NCBI RefSeq assembly: GCF_002355895.1
Contig: NZ_AP017652.1
Span: 1,769,001-1,833,000, forward strand
Direction: 5' to 3'
Length of the DNA stretch: 64,000 nt
DNA from: Streptococcus sp. NPS 308
Lineage (GTDB): Bacteria; Bacillota; Bacilli; Lactobacillales; Streptococcaceae
Below the pieces are notes generated by a model, which searched no databases, was not told the origin of the DNA, and saw only the letters and a program-made list of their open reading frames with translations. Positions 27,561 through 36,007 of this stretch are shown here, piece by piece (position 1 is the stretch's first letter; each line of letters begins with the position of its first letter). Made by a program: the position numbers and the translations under genes.

Positions 27561-27974
27561 TCATTTCATCACATCCCAGCCGATACCAAAGCGGTCAATC
27601 AAGCGACCATAAAACTCTGCGAAAGCTTGTTCCTCTAAAGGATAGAGAATTTGACCACCTTCAGCAAGCTTAGCAAAAAGTTCATCAGCTTCTTCTCTAC
27701 TGTCTGGGCTCAGAACCAACCATTGATTGGGCTGGTGATTGCTAGGAATAGATAGGTCGTTAAAAATGCCTACATCTTCACCATTCAGGGTTAAGTTTTC
27801 CGTATCTAAGGCAATCCAAGCAAGCTTATCCCGTTTTTCTGCAGGAAGGTCAGCTGGACCCATCATCTCACTGGCTCGGACAAGTCCCTTAATCTCTGTC
27901 TGAAAAAGGTCAGCATAAAAACGAAAAGCTTCTTCGGCCTGACCATTAAAACTTAAAAACACGTCTAATTTCAT
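27561..27974 (-). CDS. VOC family protein, PhnB-like
   Basis: A 137-residue protein of the glyoxalase/bleomycin resistance (VOC) fold. The N-terminal DVFLSFNGQAEEAFRFYADL and the C-terminal GRLIDRFGIGWDVM are typical of the PhnB-like subgroup. The substrate and any metal dependence are unknown. GGAGG precedes the ATG. It forms a two-gene unit with the TfoX-like gene downstream, with the AraC-type regulator gene upstream on the same strand. Confidence 0.82.
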   Translation of the reverse strand: MKLDVFLSFNGQAEEAFRFYADLFQTEIKGLVRASEMMGPADLPAEKRDKLAWIALDTENLTLNGEDVGIFNDLSIPSNHQPNQWLVLSPDSREEADELFAKLAEGGQILYPLEEQAFAEFYGRLIDRFGIGWDVMK

Positions 27975-28030
27975 TATTGTTCCTCCAATTTTATATATCT
28001 GAGAATAAATCTCTAGTATCAGTTTATCAA

Positions 28031-28834
28031 TTAAGATAAAAATTTTCTTATTCTCAATTGCGCTTGTTTGGCTAGAGAGCGCATGATTAAAACTGGAAGA
28101 TTAACTGTAATAGGGGGATCGCTGGGCAAGGGCCTGCGCATGCTGATTTCCTCTTGATAGATGCTATCGCCTGCAAAAATGAGAGGCTCATCGCTGCCCC
28201 AGCGAAAGTTATGCTTCAAGATATAGTTTTTAGACAGGCGTAAATCCTCCAGCAATTCACAGGCCAAAAGATAGTAGCGACCATCTGGTACATTTTCAAA
28301 AGTAAACTGTCTCTCCTGACTTAGTGCCACTCCGATAACTGGCTCTTCTTTAGGTATGCGGGTTTTAAAAAGCCCAATACAGCTAAGGCGCGGTTCATAG
28401 CCCTCAGGATAAGATAGCGCCACAGTCAATCGATTGCCACTTTTACAGTCGGGATCCTGATGCAATAAAGCTCCCTTCTCATCCAGCTGTTTTACCATAA
28501 AATCATAAGCCTTGGTTGATTCTTGGTAGTATTTTTTAGGCGAGAGTCCAGTATGCCGCTTAAAAGTATTGGAAAAACTGCCTAGACTATCATAACCAGC
28601 TTCCATAGATGTCTCGGTCACATTTTGCCGGCTTTCTACAATCTCCTGAATCCCTTTTTCCATCTTAAGAGCTTCCACATATTGCTTGATAGAAAATCCC
28701 ATCTTTTTCTTGAAAGTTCTGGATAGATGGAAAGGACTATAATGGAAATGCTCAGCCAAATCGGTCAGACTCAGCTCTTCATCTGCATGCTGACGCAGAT
28801 AGGCTGCCACTTCTTCCATGATAGCTTTAGACAT
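28031..28834 (-). CDS. AraC family regulator with GyrI-like effector domain
   Basis: A 267-residue protein with two N-terminal AraC helix-turn-helix motifs (LTDLAEHFHYSPFHLSRTFK and SLGSFSNTFKRHTGLSPKKY), followed from about residue 115 by a GyrI/effector-binding-like domain. Such regulators usually bind small aromatic or drug-like ligands. The start at 28834 is supported by AAAGGAG seven bases upstream; a longer frame is rejected. It may control the VOC and TfoX-like genes that follow on the same strand. Confidence 0.85.
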   Translation of the reverse strand: MSKAIMEEVAAYLRQHADEELSLTDLAEHFHYSPFHLSRTFKKKMGFSIKQYVEALKMEKGIQEIVESRQNVTETSMEAGYDSLGSFSNTFKRHTGLSPKKYYQESTKAYDFMVKQLDEKGALLHQDPDCKSGNRLTVALSYPEGYEPRLSCIGLFKTRIPKEEPVIGVALSQERQFTFENVPDGRYYLLACELLEDLRLSKNYILKHNFRWGSDEPLIFAGDSIYQEEISMRRPLPSDPPITVNLPVLIMRSLAKQAQLRIRKFLS

Positions 28835-29021
28835 AGACCTGCTCCTTTCCCATTTATTTAAGCTCATTATATCACATCAAAAAGAAAGGACAAAAAATCA
28901 AAACCGAAGAAAGAAAATCAGAAATCAAGTGATACTCCGCGAGATGCCCCAAGAACATGAGGAAATAGTCTGCTTTCCCAAATCTCTGTCCAACAAACCT
29001 TTTACCTGTAGATAAATGATG

Positions 29022-29060
29022 AAAAAAACTTTAGACGTTTGAATCGCCTAAAGTTTTTAG
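29022..29060 (-). terminator. Terminator after the ABM gene
   Basis: On the minus strand AAAACTTTAG pairs with CTAAAGTTTT and is followed by TTTTTC. Confidence 0.85.
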
Positions 29061-29074
29061 TTTTTCTTAGGAAT

Positions 29075-29383
29075 TTAGAAACTTGCCTTACCATCAAAAA
29101 TAGTCAGCTTATGCAAATTTTCTATGCCTGCAATAATGGGTCTAGCTTTTGCAATGAGATTTTGAAAAACTTCCAAGGTCAGACTGTCATTGTGAGCTTG
29201 CTCGCTCTCCCAAACTTCGTAAATATAGATGCTGTTGGGTTCATCTGCTTTCTCTCCTAAGATATAGCAGAAACAAGTATCAAGATTTTGCATTTCTTTG
29301 ACAACTTCTTGCATATAAGCAGCAAGTTCCTGCGCCTTCCCTTCTTTGGCAATTAATTTACCATAAACGCAAAATTTTTCCAT
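29075..29383 (-). CDS. Antibiotic biosynthesis monooxygenase (ABM) domain protein
   Basis: A 102-residue ferredoxin-like fold protein; the segments KLIAKEGKAQELAAYMQEVV and IYIYEVWESEQAHNDSLT are typical of ABM/YgiN-like proteins. Members act on quinones, haem or small aromatic metabolites; the role here is unknown. AAGGAGAG precedes the start. It lies 15 bases after trhO on the same strand and is likely its operon partner. Confidence 0.82.
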   Translation of the reverse strand: MEKFCVYGKLIAKEGKAQELAAYMQEVVKEMQNLDTCFCYILGEKADEPNSIYIYEVWESEQAHNDSLTLEVFQNLIAKARPIIAGIENLHKLTIFDGKASF

Positions 29384-29398
29384 TAGGATCTCTCCTTA

Positions 29399-30385
29399 TT
29401 ACTGAACTACCAACGTTTCCAAGCTTTCACCGATAGCAGCTAAGCGCTCCACCACTTCTGCTTGTGTCAATTCATTTTCTGAAACATAGCGGTTGCGTGG
29501 GTGAACACGACACTCGTGTGAGCATCCACGAAGGTACTTGTCTTCATTTTCTTCTGATGTTAGGATACGACGGTTACAGAAGGGATTTCCACAGTTGACA
29601 TAACGTTCACATGGTGTTCCATCAAACCAGTCTTTCCCTACGATGGTTGGGTTAACATGGTTAACATCAACGGCGATACGCTCGTCAAAGACGTACATTT
29701 TCCCATCCCAAAGTTCACCTTGGACTTCTGGGTCTTTACCGTAAGTTGCGATTCCTCCGTGCAATTGACCGACATCTTTGTAGCCTTCACGGACCATCCA
29801 GCCTGAGAATTTCTCACAGCGAACGCCACCTGTACAGTAAACCACGACACGCTTGTCCATGAATTTTTCCTTGTTGTCACGGACCCATTGTGGCAACTCA
29901 CGGAAGTTGCGGATGTCTGGGCGGATAGCCCCACGGAAATGTCCTAGGTCGTACTCATAATCGTTACGTGTGTCAAGGACAACGGTATCTTCGTCAAGAA
30001 GGGCTTCTTTGAACTCTTTTGGAGACAAGTAAGCACCCGTTGTTTCAAGTGGGTTGATGTCGTTGTCAAAGTCATTATCTTCCAAACCAAGGTGGACAAT
30101 TTCTTTCTTGTAGCGAACAAACATCTTCTTGAAGGCTTGTTCATTTTCTTCGTCAATCTTGAACCAGAGGTCTTCCATTCCTGGGAGGCTGTGAACATAG
30201 TCCATGTATTTTTGAGTTGTTTCATAGTCACCTGAAACGGTTCCGTTGATTCCCTCGTCAGCGACTAAGATACGACCTTTAAGGCCGATTGATTTACAGA
30301 AAGCCAAGTGATCTGCCGCAAATTGCTCTGCATTTTCAATTGGAGTATAGAGGTAGTAAAGTAAGACACGAATATCTTTTGCCAT
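29399..30385 (-). CDS. trhO: tRNA uridine 5-oxyacetate precursor hydroxylase TrhO (rhodanese family)
   Basis: TrhO (YceA/YbfQ) hydroxylates U34 of certain tRNAs in an oxygen-dependent way. The protein is 328 residues from the ATG at 30385, the usual size, beginning [17 protein letters not shown]; an upstream in-frame ATG adds 15 residues without family similarity. The rhodanese domain carries the active Cys in [17 protein letters not shown] near residue 180, followed by a Cys-rich C-terminal segment ([25 protein letters not shown]) typical of the family. A consensus-like promoter lies upstream. Confidence 0.94.
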   Translation of the reverse strand: MAKDIRVLLYYLYTPIENAEQFAADHLAFCKSIGLKGRILVADEGINGTVSGDYETTQKYMDYVHSLPGMEDLWFKIDEENEQAFKKMFVRYKKEIVHLGLEDNDFDNDINPLETTGAYLSPKEFKEALLDEDTVVLDTRNDYEYDLGHFRGAIRPDIRNFRELPQWVRDNKEKFMDKRVVVYCTGGVRCEKFSGWMVREGYKDVGQLHGGIATYGKDPEVQGELWDGKMYVFDERIAVDVNHVNPTIVGKDWFDGTPCERYVNCGNPFCNRRILTSEENEDKYLRGCSHECRVHPRNRYVSENELTQAEVVERLAAIGESLETLVVQ

Positions 30386-30441
30386 AAGATTTGTTCTCTT
30401 TTCTATTCTTAAATTTTCAGAATTTTTCATTCAACTATTCT

Positions 30442-30470
30442 AGTATACCCACTTGAGAAAACGAATGCAA
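30442..30470 (-). promoter_or_regulatory. Promoter of trhO
   Basis: On the minus strand TTGCAT (plus 30465-30470), 17 bases, TATACT (plus 30442-30447). Confidence 0.7.
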
Positions 30471-30524
30471 TTTATTTGACCGGAAATTAAAAAGGAGCTA
30501 ATTCCAACGAATGTCTATTCCAAT

Positions 30525-30560
30525 TTAAAAAATCCTTGGATTTCCCAAGGATTCTTTTTT
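30525..30560 (-). terminator. Terminator after the OFA-type transporter gene
   Basis: AATCCTTGG and CCAAGGATT form a perfect nine-pair stem with a five-base loop, with A and T runs on both sides. Confidence 0.88.
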
Positions 30561-31752
30561 AAACCTTTTTAGCTTTAGCCATATAGAAGAGTTGGAGTAG
30601 AATACCAATGATAGCCATACCGATAACGATAAAGAAGGCCATTGTATAATCTCCTTGGTTTGCCTGTGCAAGACGTGCCCCTAACTGAGGACCAGCAATA
30701 GCAGCTACACCATAAGCAGTAAACATCCATCCATAGTTTGTCCCTACGTAGGTCACGCCCCAGTTTTCAGCAGTAATTCCTGGGAAGGAACCGAGGAAGC
30801 CACCAAATGACAAGGCAACCATCATGATTCCAAGGATGGCCAAGATGCTTCCAGGACCTTTGAATAAGGCTGTGAGCAACAAACCAGTAGCGACCGCTCC
30901 AAACATGGCAATAACGGTAGGATAGCGGCCAATCTTATCAGAAACCGTACCCCAGAAGATACGACCAAATGTATTTGCAATGGATACCAGCATAACAAAG
31001 AGGGTCGCTTCTCCAACAAGTTGGTATTGGTCTGAGATTGCTGCTGCAGTTCCGATAATCATCATTCCGCCTGTAGCACCAAGAACATAGATCAACCATA
31101 GAAGCCAGTAATTTCCATCACGGAGCATTTCTTTATAAGTTTTTCCTTCTGGTTGAGCATTCCCAGCCGTTGGAGCAACAGTAGGAGCTTTGGCCATAAC
31201 TAGGGAAGATGTACAGATCACTAGTAAAAGGACAATACCTAATACCTTAAAGGTAGAGTAAATCCCCATAGAAGCAATCAAAGATTTTGCAACCGGTCCG
31301 ATAATTAGTGGACCCAAGCCAAATCCTGCCGCTGTCAATCCACCAGCTAGGCCTTTTTTGTCTGGGAACCACTTTGTCGCAACGGACGTAGATGCCCCAT
31401 AAGCAGAGCCGATACCAAGTCCTAGGATGACACCGTACGTTAGATAAAGCACGGGTAGTGAGTTGGCAAAACCAGTCGCAAACATCCCTGTACCAAAGAG
31501 AATACCACCTAGAAAGACAAACTTTTTAGGTCCAACCGAATCTACTTTGGGACCGAAAAGAATCATTCCAACAGGTACCATAGCAAAAGAAATGCTAAAG
31601 GCTAAGGAAGTCTGAGCTTGAACCCATCCTTGACTAGCATTGGTTTCTAGGAGTGCCTTCTGAAAGACCGACCAGGCATATCCTGCACCTAGAGAGAGAT
31701 TCGTTAAAATGGCCGCAGCCAAAATTAACCATCGATTGGGTGTTTTTTTCAT
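30559..31752 (-). CDS. Major facilitator transporter, OFA (oxalate/formate antiporter-like) family
   Basis: A 397-residue protein with about twelve membrane segments. The N-terminal RWLILAAAILTNLSLGAGYA and the segments FGPKVDSVGPKKFVFLGG and GIGSAYGASTSVATKWFPDK are typical of the OFA group, which includes oxalate/formate and pyruvate-like carboxylate transporters. The substrate is unknown. Upstream are a TATAAT -10 and a cre-like site, implying carbon catabolite control, with an unusually long leader of about 200 bases. It is transcribed alone, ahead of its own terminator. Confidence 0.85.
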   Translation of the reverse strand: MKKTPNRWLILAAAILTNLSLGAGYAWSVFQKALLETNASQGWVQAQTSLAFSISFAMVPVGMILFGPKVDSVGPKKFVFLGGILFGTGMFATGFANSLPVLYLTYGVILGLGIGSAYGASTSVATKWFPDKKGLAGGLTAAGFGLGPLIIGPVAKSLIASMGIYSTFKVLGIVLLLVICTSSLVMAKAPTVAPTAGNAQPEGKTYKEMLRDGNYWLLWLIYVLGATGGMMIIGTAAAISDQYQLVGEATLFVMLVSIANTFGRIFWGTVSDKIGRYPTVIAMFGAVATGLLLTALFKGPGSILAILGIMMVALSFGGFLGSFPGITAENWGVTYVGTNYGWMFTAYGVAAIAGPQLGARLAQANQGDYTMAFFIVIGMAIIGILLQLFYMAKAKKV

Positions 31753-31948
31753 ATGAATAACCTCATGTAATATTTCTTGTTCCCAAAAGGGATAGCAAAC
31801 AACTTTTTATCGGATTTTCACTTGCTGTGTTTCACTTGAATCTTTCATAATTTACAAAATATGAACAAGCTGAAATCAGACATAAATGAAACATTTAAGA
31901 AGAAATCCTGTCCACTTCTTAAATCAAAATCCAGTTAAATTTCACAAT

Positions 31949-31962
31949 GTTAAGCGCTTTCA
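31949..31962. promoter_or_regulatory. cre-like site upstream of the OFA-type transporter gene
   Basis: GTTAAGCGCTTTCA contains the common AAGCGCTTT core and matches 12 of 14 consensus positions. It lies ten bases downstream of the minus-strand -10 TATAAT (plus 31973-31978). Confidence 0.65.
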
Positions 31963-32108
31963 TCGTACTCTTATTATAAGCTAGTTCATTCTAAAAATCT
32001 ACTTAATTAAACTAATAGAGGTATTAGTCCAATTAATCGATATCTATATTTTATACTGGTATTTCACAAAGTTTTTAACAAGATTTTTTTACTTTTAGCT
32101 ACTCTAAT

Positions 32109-32151
32109 AAAAAAACCACTACCTCCCCCGGGAGTCCCAGAGGAGGTAGTG
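32109..32151 (-). terminator. Terminator of the sugar importer operon
   Basis: CACTACCTCC and GGAGGTAGTG form a perfect ten-pair stem, followed on the minus strand by a long T-run. Confidence 0.92.
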
Positions 32152-32191
32152 ATAACATTTTTTAGGAATGAATACACGAAATCAGTTTGTC

Positions 32192-33676
32192 TTATGATTT
32201 TTTGCTTTTCAAGAATTCGTCGTATTGTTTTTGCATTTCATCCAATACTTTTTGGTATGCACCTTCAGATTTCAGTTTTTCCATCAATTCTGGAATAGCT
32301 TTATCAGGGTCTACAGTACCAGTGTTGATAGCTGTATCGAATTGTTGCATTGTGTTAGTGATTGCAGAGATTTCAGATTTTACGCTATCAGTGTTAAAGA
32401 TGAATCCAAGCGCTGGAGATTCTTTAGCTTCTGCCAATTGTTTCTTAGAATCTTCGATTTGTTGGTCTGTAACGTTTTCGTTGATGTAAAGGATCCAGTT
32501 GTTACCAGTGTTCCATCCACCCATGTGAGTGTTTCCTTTGTATCCTTCAAGGACACGTACACGGTTTTCTTTACCTGGAATTTTCTCCCAGTTCTTGCCT
32601 TCTGGACCGTAAACAAGTCCATTCAAGAGTTCAGGGTTAGTGTTCAAGAGGTTCAACACTTCCATTGATTTTTCTTTGTTCTTAGAGTTGTTTGAGATAA
32701 CAAAGTTAGCAACTTGAGTTGTTTGGTTTTTCTTGATGAAGTTAGTGAATGGTTTGATTTGGATGTCTTTGTTAGCAACACGTGAGAGCAAGCTGTTACC
32801 GTAGTCAGCTGGTCCTACTGTTTCTTCACGAACGAACCAAGTGTCTTGTTGAAGGTCAAATGAAGTGTCGCTTGTTGCTACGTCTTTTGGAATGTATCCT
32901 GCTTCGTAGAATTTGTGAAGAGTCTTCAAGTGTTCTTTGAAACGAGGAACGTCGTAACGGTTTACGATCTTAGTAGTATCCCCTTCAAGGTCGATAACGA
33001 ATGGAAGTCCGTTTGCTACTGGGTAGTCAAAGTTTTCAGAAGGGATGAAGTTCTTAGTAACTGCAAATGGTACTACATCTGGAGCTTTTTCTTTGATTTG
33101 TTTCAAGACTGGTTCAAGTGTTTCGTATGAATTTACACCTGAAATGTCGATACCGTATTTAGCAAGAAGAGTTCCGTTGAAGGCAAAGTTTTGTGAAGAT
33201 GCAACGTTAGCCGCAACTGGAACAGCGTAGATCTTACCGTTTACAGTGTTACCTTTGATGTAAGCTGGGTCAAGTGCTTTATAAAGCTCTGCTCCTTCTT
33301 TCTTGTACAATTCTGTCAAGTCAGCATAAGCACCTTTTTGCGCGTTTACGATGTAGTTATCTGCGAAAGCGATATCGTAGTTTTCACCTGATGATGTGAT
33401 AACTGACATTTTCTTACCGTAGTCACCCCATCCAAGGTATTGGATATCCAATTTAGCACCAACTTTTTCTTCGATGATTTTGTTTGCATTTTCTAGCAAT
33501 TCATCCAAGTTATCTGGCTTGTCACCGATTTGGTACATTTTAATAACAGGTTTTTCTCCTGATCCTGAGTCAGCAGCTTTTTTGTTGTTACCTGAAAGGT
33601 TTCCACAAGCAGCAAGACTTGCAGCCAAAGCTACTACGCTAGCAGATGCAAAAGCATATTTTTTCCAGTTTTTCAT
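32192..33676 (-). CDS. ngtS: Sugar (N-glycan) ABC transporter substrate-binding lipoprotein
   Basis: A 494-residue extracellular lipoprotein of the family 1 oligosaccharide-binding type. The signal ends in the lipobox LAACG after residues FASASVVALAASLAAC, so Cys is lipidated. The start at 33676 has AAAGGAG upstream; an earlier in-frame start is rejected. It matches in kind and context the pneumococcal SP_0092 product, which I recall as NgtS, the receptor for N-glycan oligosaccharides. It is the last gene of a three-gene importer operon and, unlike in pneumococcus, lies next to the N-glycan glycosidases, which strengthens the functional call. No ATPase gene is present; a shared MsmK-type ATPase elsewhere is expected. 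Confidence 0.85.
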   Translation of the reverse strand: MKNWKKYAFASASVVALAASLAACGNLSGNNKKAADSGSGEKPVIKMYQIGDKPDNLDELLENANKIIEEKVGAKLDIQYLGWGDYGKKMSVITSSGENYDIAFADNYIVNAQKGAYADLTELYKKEGAELYKALDPAYIKGNTVNGKIYAVPVAANVASSQNFAFNGTLLAKYGIDISGVNSYETLEPVLKQIKEKAPDVVPFAVTKNFIPSENFDYPVANGLPFVIDLEGDTTKIVNRYDVPRFKEHLKTLHKFYEAGYIPKDVATSDTSFDLQQDTWFVREETVGPADYGNSLLSRVANKDIQIKPFTNFIKKNQTTQVANFVISNNSKNKEKSMEVLNLLNTNPELLNGLVYGPEGKNWEKIPGKENRVRVLEGYKGNTHMGGWNTGNNWILYINENVTDQQIEDSKKQLAEAKESPALGFIFNTDSVKSEISAITNTMQQFDTAINTGTVDPDKAIPELMEKLKSEGAYQKVLDEMQKQYDEFLKSKKS

Positions 33677-33783
33677 GATAAAAACTCCTTTTTTTATTTT
33701 TAAACTTATAAACGATTTAATGATTTTAACTTCAGTCACTAAGATGAAGTTGGAAAGGGAGAAACGATGTTTCTCAGTAAGTC

Positions 33784-34704
33784 CTATTCTTTCACACCAC
33801 CGATGGTCAAACCTTTTACAAAGTAGCGTTGGAAGAATGGATACAGAATGGCAATCGGAAGGGTTGCAACGACAACCATGGCCATACGTCCTGTTTCCTT
33901 TGGAAGAACGACTCCCAATTGACCAGAAAGGCCGACTGCTTTGGCGATGTAGTCCATATTTTGTTGGATTTGCATGAGCAAATACTGCAATGGATACAAG
34001 TTGTCACTCTTGATGTAAAGAAGGGCGTTGAACCAGTCATTCCAGAAACCAAGAGCTGTCAAAAGCGTGATGGTTGCGATACCTGGTAATGACAATGGCA
34101 AACAGATTTGGAAGAAGATCCGGGCTTCACTAGCACCATCGATACGAGCGGACTCCAGAATGGCTTCTGGAATGGTCTTCTTGAAGAAGGAACGCATCAA
34201 GATGATGTTAAATGGTGAGAGAAGCATTGGAACAATCAAGGCCCAAACTGTATCACCTAGTTGAAGCAAACGAGTTACCACGATATAGCCTGGAACCAAA
34301 CCGGCGTTGAACAACATACTAAGTAGGACGAAAACTGTAAAGAATCTGCGGTACTTAAAGGTTGTCCGTGAAATGGCGTAGGCATAAGTTGTTGTGATAA
34401 AGACGTTTGTCAAGGTTCCGACTACTGTTACAAATACTGAGATAAAGAGCGCTTGTAATATCTTATCTTTAAACTGAGCCAAAAACTCGAAGCCATCTAA
34501 TCCAAACTGTGATGGGAAAAAGCTATATCCATGTTGAAGGATGCTCTTTTCATCTGTGATGGAAATCATGATGACAAAGATAAAGGGCAAGATACAAGAG
34601 AGAGCAATCAATCCAGAAATAATACTGAAGAAGATATCTGCCTTCTTACTAAAGGAGTGAATGCCGACATTATCAATTTTTGCTTTTTTAATTTTTTCTG
34701 CCAT
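33784..34704 (-). CDS. ngtP2: Sugar ABC transporter permease (LplC/CUT1 type)
   Basis: A 306-residue permease with six hydrophobic segments. The cytoplasmic EAA loop that contacts the ATPase is ESARIDGASEARIFFQICLP near residues 200-220. The C-terminus ends FVKGLTIGGVKE, typical for LplC-like CUT1 permeases. It is the middle gene of the importer operon, starting 13 bases after the first permease gene. It forms a heterodimer with the LplB-like permease. Confidence 0.88.
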   Translation of the reverse strand: MAEKIKKAKIDNVGIHSFSKKADIFFSIISGLIALSCILPFIFVIMISITDEKSILQHGYSFFPSQFGLDGFEFLAQFKDKILQALFISVFVTVVGTLTNVFITTTYAYAISRTTFKYRRFFTVFVLLSMLFNAGLVPGYIVVTRLLQLGDTVWALIVPMLLSPFNIILMRSFFKKTIPEAILESARIDGASEARIFFQICLPLSLPGIATITLLTALGFWNDWFNALLYIKSDNLYPLQYLLMQIQQNMDYIAKAVGLSGQLGVVLPKETGRMAMVVVATLPIAILYPFFQRYFVKGLTIGGVKE

Positions 34705-34717
34705 GCTTTCCTCCTTT

Positions 34718-35647
34718 CTAGAATAGTGCTGAATTTGGATCTACTCGTCTTGCAAGTATATTTGATAAGATAACGAGAATCAAACCAACAACTGACTGAT
34801 AAAGACCAGCTGCTGACGCCATACCAATATCCGCTGTCTGAGTCAAACCATTATAGACATAGACGTCTAGTACGTTGGTTACATTGTAGAGCTGACCAGC
34901 ATTGTGAGGGATTTGGTAGAAAAGACCGAAGTCTGCACGGAAGATGTTTCCGACTGCAAGGATGGTCAAAACAGTTATCAGCGGTGTCAACTGTGGAATC
35001 GTTACATTGCGAATCCGTTGCCACTTGCTAGCCCCGTCCACTGTTGCTGCTTCGTAGTAGGTAGGGTCAATTCCCATGATAGTCGCATAGTACATGACAC
35101 TGCTATATCCGAATCCTTTCCAGATACCTAAGAAAAGGAGAAGATATGGCCAAATACCTAAGTCAGCGTAGAAGTTAATTTCCTTCAATCCGATGGAAGA
35201 AAGGAAGTGGTTGATCACACCCTTGTCAATGTTGAGGAATGCATCTGTAAAGAAACTGATGATAACCCATGACAAGAAGTACGGGAACAACATAGACGTT
35301 TGAAAAATTTTAACCATTCTCTTAGAACGAAGCTCACTGAGGATGATGGCAATTCCAACCGACACAATCAAACCAATAAAGATGAATCCAAGGTTGTAAA
35401 GGACGGTATTTCGAGTAATGATAAAGGCATCTTTAGAACTAAACAAGAACTTAAAGTTATCGAGGCCGACCCACTTACTATTCATAATACTGTGGATAAA
35501 TCCTTCACCACTCATATGGTAATCTTTAAAGGCGACCACATTTCCAAATACTGGGATATAGAAGAATAGAATCAACCAAAGTGCCCCTGGTAAAACCATC
35601 AAGAGAAAAATCCAGTTATCTCTCAAGGTCTTTGAAAACTTTTTCAT
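34718..35647 (-). CDS. ngtP1: Sugar ABC transporter permease (LplB/CUT1 type)
   Basis: A 309-residue permease with six hydrophobic segments; the N-terminal FLLMVLPGALWLILFFYIPV and the EAA loop EAATVDGASKWQRIRNVTIP near residues 200-220 identify the LplB-like CUT1 type. It is the first gene of the importer operon. A TATACT -10 and a one-mismatch cre site lie about 50-75 bases upstream, pointing to CcpA repression. Confidence 0.88.
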   Translation of the reverse strand: MKKFSKTLRDNWIFLLMVLPGALWLILFFYIPVFGNVVAFKDYHMSGEGFIHSIMNSKWVGLDNFKFLFSSKDAFIITRNTVLYNLGFIFIGLIVSVGIAIILSELRSKRMVKIFQTSMLFPYFLSWVIISFFTDAFLNIDKGVINHFLSSIGLKEINFYADLGIWPYLLLFLGIWKGFGYSSVMYYATIMGIDPTYYEAATVDGASKWQRIRNVTIPQLTPLITVLTILAVGNIFRADFGLFYQIPHNAGQLYNVTNVLDVYVYNGLTQTADIGMASAAGLYQSVVGLILVILSNILARRVDPNSALF

Positions 35648-35698
35648 AATTTCCTCCCATTTTATTCCTAAAAACTGATTTCATCGAATTTTTAGGTT

Positions 35699-35712
35699 TG
35701 ATAACGATTACA
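35699..35712. promoter_or_regulatory. cre site of the sugar importer operon
   Basis: TGATAACGATTACA matches the cre consensus at 13 of 14 positions. It is five bases downstream of the minus-strand -10 TATACT (plus 35718-35723). Confidence 0.78.
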
Positions 35713-35760
35713 TAATTAGTATACTCTTATTTTAAGAATAGTTTAAACTACTAATTATAG

Positions 35761-35796
35761 AAAAAACTCCACAAATTATTTTATGTGGAGAAGTTT
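35761..35796. terminator. Terminator downstream of the GH20 gene and BOX element
   Basis: CTCCACA and TGTGGAG form a perfect seven-pair stem around a ten-base loop with flanking A and T runs, usable in both directions. Confidence 0.8.
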
Positions 35797-35854
35797 TTTA
35801 TAAGAAATAGGTTTCACGAGAAACACTCTGAACAAGGGACACTGTTCTTGTTTT

Positions 35855-36007
35855 TATACTCAATGAAAATCAAAGAGCAAACTAGGAAGCTAGCCACAGG
35901 CTGCTCAAAGCACTGCTTTGAGGTTGCAGATAAAACTGACGAAGTCAGTAACATCTATACGGCAAGGCGAAGCTGACGTGGTTTGAAGAGATTTTCGAAG
36001 AGTATTA
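35855..36007 (-). repeat. BOX element (boxA-boxC type)
   Basis: About 153 bases with the terminal sequences TATACTCAATGAAAATC and GATTTTCGAAGAGTATTA and the inner segment CGGCAAGGCGAAGCTGACG, which corresponds to the boxA sequence used in BOX typing. boxA lies at the GH20 end and no boxB is seen. It is nearly identical to the copy at 41589. Its last three bases form the TAA stop of the GH20 gene. Confidence 0.92.

Larger units (their letters stand above)
31753..32191. other. Interval between importer operon and OFA gene
   Basis: From left to right it holds the long leader of the OFA gene, the cre-like site and -10, an AT-rich stretch, and the terminator of the importer operon. No gene is supported. 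Confidence 0.6.
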